Below are positions 59,943-64,000 of a DNA stretch of 64,000 nucleotides, in pieces; position 1 is the stretch's first letter; the number at the start of each line of letters is the position of its first letter. The DNA comes from Hymenobacter mellowenesis. GTDB taxonomy: Bacteria; Bacteroidota; Bacteroidia; Cytophagales; Hymenobacteraceae. The DNA is taken from the NCBI RefSeq assembly GCF_030581005.1, contig NZ_JAUQSX010000009.1, forward strand, positions 124,001 to 188,000. The letters run 5' to 3'. The notes below the pieces were generated by a model. That model made no database searches. It worked only from the letters and a program-made list of their open reading frames with translations, and was not told the origin of the DNA. The position numbers were made by a program, and so were the translations under genes.

Positions 59943-60073
59943 GGGCATTTCGCGCCCTGCGCTATTCTGCGTGAACCACTGCGCCCCTGCGGGAACCGCT
60001 TTCAGCACGTCCTCAAAGCGCGACGCTGGAAATTCGCCTATCTTCCGCCCTCCGTCTGCTGCACCGCCCACCC

Positions 60074-61237
60074 ATGCCCGCCACCACCGCGTCTTCGCCT
60101 CCGCCGCCGGCCATTCAGGCCAACCAGCACATCTACGACGACTATTTCGAGGAGGAATTCACCCGCACGGTGGACGAAAACATCCTGCAGCTGCTCGACC
60201 GCGTCTGGTTCCGGTCGGAACTGGTCGGTTTTGAGGACTTCCCGCAACGCAACAACCCCGACCGGCCCCTGATTTTTGCCTCCAATCACTCGGGCATGGC
60301 CTTTCCCTGGGATGCCATCGTGGCCTTGTCGCACCTGTTCCGCTACCTGCCCAAACACGAGCGCATGAGCGACCTGCCGCGCCCGCTCTCGGCCCCGCTG
60401 CTCTCCCAAACGGCTCTGATGAACCCGTATTTGGTGAAAGACTTCTGGAAGAAATGCGGCTGCGTGGACGCCACGACGCTGAATTTCGAAACCATGATGT
60501 ACTACCAGGACCACAACCTGATGCTCTACCCGGAGGGCGTGCCCGGCATCGGCAAGGGGTTCAACCGCAAGTACGAGTTGCAGCGCCTGGCCACCAGCAT
60601 GGTGCGCCTGGGCCTGCAACACGGCACTGACATCGTGCCCTTCTACACCATCAACGCCGAATACCTCAATCCCTACGCCTACAGCGTGGATTGGATAAAC
60701 CGCCTCACCAAAAAAATCGGCATCCCGTTCCTGCCGCTCACGGTGTTGCTGCTGCTGGTGCTCATCCAGCCCTGGGCCTTCTACCTGGCCCTGCCCGCCA
60801 AGCTTACCTTCGTGATGGGCACCCGCATCCGCCCTTCCGACCTCACCAATAAAACGGTGGATGAGCTGAGCCGCGAAGAATACCTGGCCCTGAGCGAGCA
60901 AATCCGCCAGCAAATGCAAACGGAGATGGACGCCGCCGTGCGAGCCCACGGCCAGAAGCCCTACCGCTGGGGCGAGCTGTGGCAGCGCATGAAGGAAAAC
61001 CGCCGCTTCTTCCCATTTTTTCTGCCCTTCGCCTGGCCGGCCGTCTTCACCGAGTTCGAGCGCCGCTACGTGAAGGAGGGCCAACGTAACTTCCGCATGC
61101 AGCTCGACCGGCCCGGCGCCTGGCTGCGCATGCTCTGGCGCAACCCCATAACCCTGGCCTATTTCATCCCGTTGTTAGGCTGGATTCCCTTGGCTATCAA
61201 AGGCTACAAAGGCAATAAGCTGGGGCAGAAACCGTAG
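60074..61237 (+). CDS. 1-acyl-sn-glycerol-3-phosphate acyltransferase-like (PlsC family)
   Basis: 387 residues. The acyltransferase block SNHSGMAFPWDAI and the phosphate-binding-type LYPEGVPGIGKGF match the LPLAT superfamily in its diacylglycerol-acyltransferase-like branch, where the second motif is EGxPG instead of EGTRS. One or two hydrophobic helices near residues 220-255 place it at the membrane. Exact acceptor unknown. Confidence 0.87.
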   Translation: MPATTASSPPPPAIQANQHIYDDYFEEEFTRTVDENILQLLDRVWFRSELVGFEDFPQRNNPDRPLIFASNHSGMAFPWDAIVALSHLFRYLPKHERMSDLPRPLSAPLLSQTALMNPYLVKDFWKKCGCVDATTLNFETMMYYQDHNLMLYPEGVPGIGKGFNRKYELQRLATSMVRLGLQHGTDIVPFYTINAEYLNPYAYSVDWINRLTKKIGIPFLPLTVLLLLVLIQPWAFYLALPAKLTFVMGTRIRPSDLTNKTVDELSREEYLALSEQIRQQMQTEMDAAVRAHGQKPYRWGELWQRMKENRRFFPFFLPFAWPAVFTEFERRYVKEGQRNFRMQLDRPGAWLRMLWRNPITLAYFIPLLGWIPLAIKGYKGNKLGQKP

Positions 61238-61258
61238 TAGTTAGAACAGTTCTAAAAG

Positions 61259-61362
61259 AACGTCATGCAGAGCGTAGCGAAGCATCTTTACCGCCACTAC
61301 TAAGCCTGCCGATTGGTTTACTTGTTGCAGGCAAGATGCTTCGCTACGCTCTGCATGACGTT
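61259..61362. repeat. AACGTCATG-family palindromic element, copy 16
   Basis: GCAGAGCGTAGCGAAGCATCTT arm subtype with both outer arms matching; the inner part has diverged. Between two plus-strand genes. Confidence 0.9.
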
Positions 61363-61410
61363 CCCGTTTTGCCCGTTCCCGCTTTCCTCCCTTCCCCAAA
61401 ATCCCACCCA

Positions 61411-62382
61411 ATGCCCTCCTTCCAGCACCTGCTGCTCAAGCAGCTCCTCACGGCGGCGGCCGCGCCGCTGGCCCGCCGCAAGCCCAGCGTGGGCGCCATG
61501 CGCCTGGCCATGGAGGCCGGCTCGCTCTTCAATTTCATGCCTTGGAAGGTGAATCTGGAAAGTCTGAAGCTGGACAAACGCCTCGAAGCCGAGTGGCTGC
61601 GGCCCCGCGCCGCCCACCCCACGCGGGTGATGCTCTACCTGCACGGCGGCGGCTACGTGCTGGGCTCGCTCAACACGCACCGCAGCCTGGTGGGCAGCCT
61701 GGCCCAGCGCTGCGGTCTCAACGTGCTCACCATCAATTACCGCAAGGCGCCCGACCACCCCTTTCCTGCCGCGCTCGATGATGCCCGGCGCGCCTACCGC
61801 TGGCTGCTGCGCCACGGCTATCAGCCGCACGACGTTGTGGTGGCCGGCGACTCGGCTGGCGGCGGCCTGGCGCTGGCCCTACTGCTGGCTCTGCGCGACG
61901 CCGGCGAACCACTGCCCGCCGCCGGCATCGGCCTCTCGCCCTGGACCGACCTCAACCTGCCCATCACCGCCCTGCGCCGCGTGGCCCGCGAAGAAGGCCT
62001 CCTGCTCGAAGCCCTGCAAATGCGCAACTGGGGCCCCCTCTACGCTCACAAAACGGCGCTTTCGCATCCGCTGCTTTCGCCCCTGCAGGCCGATTTGCAC
62101 GGGCTGCCACCGCTGCTCATTCAGGTTTCCACCGCCGAAGTACTCTACGACGACGCCTTGCGCTTTGCCGACAAAGCCCGCGCCGCCGGCGTACCCGTCA
62201 CGCTGCAACCATTTGAAGGCCTGGTGCATTGGTGGCACCTGTTTTGGCGCATTGTGCCCGAGGCCCGTCAGGCGCTTGACCAGGTAGCGGCTTTTCTGGA
62301 GAAACGATGGCCACAGGTAGAAGCAGAGCAGCGGCGAGCGGCCGCTACGAGTCGTCAGGCTCGTGGACGAATGGCGGCTTAG
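61411..62382 (+). CDS. alpha/beta hydrolase, hormone-sensitive lipase-like
   Basis: 323 residues from the ATG at 61411. The oxyanion motif HGGGYVLGS, nucleophile elbow GDSAGGG, and late Asp and His fit the HSL (family IV) esterases. The C-terminal 20 residues (RRAAATSRQARGRMAA) look like non-native read-through and abut a hairpin that overlaps the stop codon. Substrate: a short ester (inference). Confidence 0.9.
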   Translation: MPSFQHLLLKQLLTAAAAPLARRKPSVGAMRLAMEAGSLFNFMPWKVNLESLKLDKRLEAEWLRPRAAHPTRVMLYLHGGGYVLGSLNTHRSLVGSLAQRCGLNVLTINYRKAPDHPFPAALDDARRAYRWLLRHGYQPHDVVVAGDSAGGGLALALLLALRDAGEPLPAAGIGLSPWTDLNLPITALRRVAREEGLLLEALQMRNWGPLYAHKTALSHPLLSPLQADLHGLPPLLIQVSTAEVLYDDALRFADKARAAGVPVTLQPFEGLVHWWHLFWRIVPEARQALDQVAAFLEKRWPQVEAEQRRAAATSRQARGRMAA

Positions 62383-62481
62383 AACGATGTAGAGACGCCG
62401 CACTTCGCGTCTCGGCGCCCGGATTGTTCGGGCCGAATGTTCAACCATGAGACGCGAGGTGTGGCGTCTCTACATCGTTCT
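62381..62481. repeat. AACGATGTAGAGACGCC hairpin
   Basis: 33-bp arms (62381-62413, 62449-62481) with a few mismatches and a 35-nt loop. The left arm begins inside the stop codon of the esterase. Confidence 0.82.
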
Positions 62482-62597
62482 GGACATCGCAGGCTGAGGT
62501 TTACCCTGTGAAGAAAAAATATGCCGCATTTTCATGGTTTCCAGTCACTTTAACGCCCAAACAGCGTACACAACTCAACTATATTGCAGCGTGTTCG

Positions 62598-62638
62598 TAG
62601 GTTTGCATCGAAAATAGTCGGCTTGCATACTACTTTTG
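62598..62638 (+). promoter_or_regulatory. tandem -7 boxes TAGGTTTG and TACTTTTG upstream of the phasin-like gene
   Basis: Two full TAnnTTTG matches at 62598-62605 and 62631-62638, 33 nt apart. The second is 67 nt before the ATG. They may be alternative start sites. Confidence 0.5.
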
Positions 62639-62705
62639 TGCATCAAGGGCTTTTACTTCAACCACTTCGCCTTTTTACCCTTTCACTTCAACCCGTTTCA
62701 ACCCC

Positions 62706-63185
62706 ATGGAAGATTTGTTTAAGAAGTTCGTCAATGCCGGCGTCGGCTACATTGCCCAAGGCAGCAAGACGGTGCAGAGCACCATCGAGAAGCTGGTGAA
62801 GGACAACAAGATGACCCAGGAGGAAGGCAAGAAAATTGTGGATGAGTTGCTGAAAAGCGGCGAAACCAAGCGCGCCGAGCTTGAAAAGCAGTTCCAGGGC
62901 CTAGCCGACCGCGTGAAAACCACCGTCGGTCTGGGCGATTCGAAAGCCAAAGCCAAGCCCGCCGCCAAAAAGCCCGCTCCCAAAGCCGCTGCCAAGCCTG
63001 CGACCAGCGCCACCAGCAAAGCTGCCGGCACTGTGAAAAAAGCCGCCGACAAGGTGAGCAGCGCTGCTGGCACGGCCCAGAAATCGGCTGCCGCTAAAGC
63101 CGGCGCTTCCAAGCCTGCCGCTGCCAAAAAGCCGGCCGCTAAGAAGCCCGCTGCCCCGGCTGCCAATTCCGAAGGCCAGGCATAA
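62706..63185 (+). CDS. phasin-like protein with histone H1-like tail
   Basis: 159 residues. The N-terminal 80 residues are a helical phasin-type coil (FVNAGVGYIAQGSKTVQSTI, KMTQEEGKKIVDELL). From about 80 the chain is Ala/Lys/Pro-rich with KPAAKKPA units, like bacterial H1-type DNA-binding tails. It could coat polymer granules, bind DNA or link both. Strong promoter region and a terminator mark an abundant product. Confidence 0.85.
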   Translation: MEDLFKKFVNAGVGYIAQGSKTVQSTIEKLVKDNKMTQEEGKKIVDELLKSGETKRAELEKQFQGLADRVKTTVGLGDSKAKAKPAAKKPAPKAAAKPATSATSKAAGTVKKAADKVSSAAGTAQKSAAAKAGASKPAAAKKPAAKKPAAPAANSEGQA

Positions 63186-63202
63186 GGCTTGCCTCATTGC
63201 TC

Positions 63203-63237
63203 AAAAGCCCCGTTTGCGTTTCGTGAGCGGGGCTTTT
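63203..63237 (+). terminator. intrinsic terminator
   Basis: AAAAGCCCCG/CGGGGCTTTT stem (63203-63212, 63228-63237), 15-nt loop, T tail. Confidence 0.85.
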
Positions 63238-63239
63238 TC

Positions 63240-63320
63240 GTAGCGCGAACTTTGTGGTTCGCATACCCGAACGACCTTGTTTGGTCGGCCCAGGGGCGCG
63301 AACTACAAAGTTCGCGCTAC
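63240..63320. repeat. GTAGCGCGAAC-family hairpin
   Basis: Arms 63240-63262 and 63298-63320 are nearly perfect (one mismatch, G to A). It follows the terminator directly and precedes the ABC1 kinase gene. Confidence 0.85.
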
Positions 63321-63345
63321 AGCAAAAGCCCTACATTCGCTGTTG

Positions 63346-64000
63346 ATGTTCAAAAACACGATTTCCAACCTTTCCCGCATCCGGCAGGTAGCAGAAGTGC
63401 TGCTGCGCTACGGTTTTGAGGACGTGGTGACGACCACGCCGCTGCGCCGCCTTGTGAGCCAGAGCCGCCGCCTGAGCTGGCAGCGCGAAGACCGGCAGGT
63501 ATTCGAAACCACGCGCTGGGAGCGGGTTCGCCTCATTATCGAGGAGCTGGGCCCCACCTTCATCAAGCTGGCCCAGGCCATGAGCAACCGGGCCGACCTG
63601 CTGCCCGAGGCCCTGATTGACGAGTTTGAGAAGCTGCAAAGCAACGTGCCGCCCTTCGAAACGGCCCTGGCCCGCCAGATTATCGAGGAGGAGCTGGGCC
63701 GGCCGATTTCGGAGGTTTTCAGCGAGTTTGATGACGTGACGCTGGGCTCGGCCAGCATCGGGCAGGTACACCGGGCGCGGCTGCTGAGCGGCGAAGAAGT
63801 GGTGGTGAAAGTGCAGCGCCCCGGCGTGCAGCAAAAGGTGAAATCCGACCTGGCGCTGCTGCACGAGCTGGTGCGCCTCACGGCCGGCTTCCTGCAAAAG
63901 CAGGGCCTGGCCAACCCACAGGACATCGTGGACGCCTTCGAGCGCAGCATGAGCAAGGAGCTGGATTACACGGCCGAAGCCCGTTCCATGGAGCAGTTTC
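63346..64000 (+). CDS. ABC1/UbiB family atypical kinase, cut by window edge
   Basis: 218 codons are visible from the ATG at 63346. LGPTFIKLAQAMSNRADLLP and the Ala-rich loop LGSASIGQVHRARL are ABC1-family motifs; the catalytic lysine lies in VVVKVQRPG, and the KELDYTAEARSMEQF block follows just before the edge. The family supports quinone synthesis in proteobacteria; in a menaquinone user the role is less clear. The stop lies outside. Confidence 0.93.
   Translation, partial: MFKNTISNLSRIRQVAEVLLRYGFEDVVTTTPLRRLVSQSRRLSWQREDRQVFETTRWERVRLIIEELGPTFIKLAQAMSNRADLLPEALIDEFEKLQSNVPPFETALARQIIEEELGRPISEVFSEFDDVTLGSASIGQVHRARLLSGEEVVVKVQRPGVQQKVKSDLALLHELVRLTAGFLQKQGLANPQDIVDAFERSMSKELDYTAEARSMEQF

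Noticed and set aside
61411-62382. MenH
   Set aside because: HGGG and GDSAGG motifs place it in the HSL esterase family, not among MenH-type hydrolases.

Overview
The window looks like a chromosomal segment of a GC-rich Bacteroidetes bacterium, most likely Hymenobacter or a close relative. The signs are TAnnTTTG-type -7 promoter boxes with few Shine-Dalgarno sites, a type IX secretion (T9SS) plug protein and a T9SS-sorted cargo, families typical of the phylum (DUF3276 PUR protein, DUF3822 beside coaD, DUF4296, DUF5103), a menaquinone pathway, and GC-rich third codon positions. No rRNA gene, intact tRNA gene, CRISPR array, insertion sequence with a transposase, or prophage was recognised.

Layout. 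1-6.6 kb: menaquinone genes on the minus strand (partial menE, a spermidine-synthase-like methyltransferase, menB, menD, menF, a menI-like thioesterase), with a small plus-strand gene that has its own promoter and terminator. 6.8-11.2 kb: plus-strand phosphatase, pyruvate dehydrogenase E2, hslV and a deoxyhypusine-synthase-like gene. 11.3-17.3 kb: a Cys/Met PLP enzyme with a VOC protein, an AraC-SDR pair, small membrane proteins and a DUF58 protein. 17.5-28.7 kb: PUR protein, ychF, an M48 protease, a Gly/Met-rich lipoprotein, the DUF5103 plug, a DUF4157 protein, an ABC-F ATPase and a T9SS cargo. 28.9-44.7 kb: an AsmA-like giant, repair and housekeeping enzymes, coaD-DUF3822, a RecD-like helicase and a DUF1573 protein. 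44.8-52.9 kb: a double retropepsin-PDZ protein, menC, the ergothioneine genes egtB-egtD, an aminotransferase and a MATE pump. 53-64 kb: a DUF922 protease, csaA, a Bat-type cluster (DUF58, BatD-like, VWA), YggS, an acyltransferase, an esterase, a phasin/H1-like protein and a partial ABC1 kinase.

How genes work together. menF, menD, menC, menE, menB and the menI-like hotdog gene cover chorismate to 1,4-dihydroxy-2-naphthoate; menH, menA and menG were not seen. EgtB and EgtD can make ergothioneine or an intermediate. DUF5103 plug and the C-terminally tagged cargo belong to the same secretion route. DUF58, BatD-like and VWA proteins form an aerotolerance-type membrane cluster without a visible MoxR.

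The most striking feature is the intergenic DNA. Sixteen copies of a palindromic element with AACGTCATG / CATGACGTT ends sit about one per 4 kb, including three 33-34 bp collapsed versions. Two other long-hairpin families, and inverted arrays of short units that run into gene ends, fill many other gaps. Inside menD lies an in-frame stretch with the geometry of a D-armless tRNA-Arg(UCU). Several genes have a promoter -7 box only 4-5 nt before the start codon, which suggests leaderless transcripts.
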